In this document: piece after piece, positions 63,588 to 64,000 of the stretch | Layout: every line of letters starts with the position of its first letter | Position numbering within the stretch: the first letter of the stretch is position 1 | From: JAFCUW01 sp049898325 | GTDB lineage: Bacteria > Pseudomonadota > Gammaproteobacteria > Burkholderiales > Burkholderiaceae_D | Length of the DNA: 64,000 bases | Assembly (NCBI RefSeq): GCF_049898325.1 | Contig: NZ_JAFCXL010000018.1 | Location: 41,797-105,796, forward strand | Reading direction: 5' to 3' | Notes under the pieces: generated by a model | Database searches by the model: none | Seen by the model: the letters and a program-made list of their open reading frames with translations, nothing else | Told to the model about the DNA's origin: nothing | Made by a program: the position numbers and the translations under genes

Positions 63588-63886
63588 AGGGCCTCCGTTT
63601 TCGTCGTGACAACATTGGAAGCGTGCAGGGCGATGAGTTGACGGCGATGCGCGCATCGATACATACTTGACCTCTTTCGATTCTTTCATGTCGCGATACG
63701 ACAAGTAGGAATTATCCGGTTTAGCCGCGCGCAAAAGTTTGATATTTGCTGTATGTATTCGGAAATTTTTTGTGTAGGATCAAGATAAGCAGGCCGTTAA
63801 AACTTTTCTGATGTATCGCCTCTTGACTGACGCGCCGCGCGCATTCAGTCAACACCTGGGAGCCGAGTTATTACGTGCAAAAAAAA
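63588..63886. other. 299-bp leader of the orphan gene, bounded by IS copy 2
   Basis: It is AT-rich with the FNR-like site (63770-63783). Eight A residues (63879-63886) flank the IS. An in-frame extension of the orphan gene to 63734 is judged non-coding because SD support is at 63587. Confidence 0.45.
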
Positions 63887-64000
63887 GGCGCTTTCACCGT
63901 TAGCTGTTGAGTTTCTTTCGAGCTCAAGCGCTGAAGTGACCGAGCGCCGCTGCGAGGAAGCGCTCGGCGTTGCCGATGCGGCGCAGGTCGATGGCCCAGC
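63887..64000 (-). mobile_element. IS1595-like insertion sequence, copy 2 (right end only, cut by window)
   Basis: All 114 visible bases are the exact reverse complement of 35212-35325 of copy 1. The transposase stop is at 63924-63926. The rest lies beyond the window. An eight-A tract directly outside the end matches the A-tract beside copy 1. Confidence 0.95.
63924..64000 (-). CDS. IS1595-family transposase, C-terminal end (partial)
   Basis: The visible codons give WAIDLRRIGNAERFLAAALG then HFSA, identical to the last residues of the transposase at 34266-35288. The catalytic region is outside the window, so intactness is not known. Confidence 0.9.
   Translation of the reverse strand, partial: WAIDLRRIGNAERFLAAALGHFSA

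Overview
The window is high-GC chromosomal DNA of a betaproteobacterium. The gene order rpsP-rimM-trmD-rplS, the etfB-etfA-acyl-CoA dehydrogenase block, the style of alaS, and the mix of DUF4870, DUF3579, DUF3597, CobD/CbiB-like, GspA/GspB and FimV-like proteins suggest family Oxalobacteraceae, resembling Massilia, Telluria or Duganella. This placement rests on gene content and protein wording only; no database search was possible. I saw no tRNA, rRNA or CRISPR array.

Layout. 1-9 kb: a spermidine-synthase-like membrane protein cut by the window edge, a Tat-type FAD oxidoreductase, small membrane and VOC proteins, a Kef-type antiporter, a coiled-coil/zinc-ribbon membrane protein, and a glycerophosphodiesterase. 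9-14 kb: alaS with a strong terminator, then a large lipoprotein. 14.4-16.7 kb: a scar made of an IS256-type transposase remnant abutting a decayed SDR gene, beside an intact MarR regulator and CPBP protease pair with a 14-bp perfect palindrome in front. 16.8-21 kb: a TusA-like protein and the electron-transfer flavoprotein/acyl-CoA dehydrogenase block. 21-33.8 kb: a HExxH lipoprotein, the ribosome/tRNA operon rpsP-rimM-trmD-rplS (with tandem hairpin repeats after trmD), a Nudix enzyme, a CobD-like protein, a CBS protein, an M16 peptidase and redox enzymes.

An IS1595-like element (33905-35325) carries a 187-bp mini-repeat and a transposase with an unusual Q/S/N-rich insert. The last 114 bases of the window are an identical, inverted copy of its right end. 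The two right ends therefore face each other across about 28.6 kb. Within that interval are an amino-sugar operon (nagK, nagA, a SIS-domain deaminase and a GH3 hexosaminidase), a CocE/NonD hydrolase, an SDR/AraC pair, LysR, GspA/GspB and MobB. It also holds a compact bufferin-type RiPP locus (BufA1 precursor plus a single polypeptide joining BufB and BufC), fumC, and a FimV-like protein.

From about 56.2 kb onward the sequence changes character: it is AT-richer, with long non-coding stretches. It holds an ECF sigma factor without a visible anti-sigma factor, then a tightly packed signalling series: PAS-GGDEF cyclase, soluble histidine kinase, LuxR-type response regulator and an FNR-type oxygen regulator. 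A tiny membrane protein and a PhyH-type dioxygenase follow. A 9/10 match to an FNR box sits in the 657-bp leader of the series. The two loci I consider most worth study are the fused bufferin maturase with its TGTAGA-N5-TCTACA operator, and this FNR-linked signalling island next to the second IS copy.
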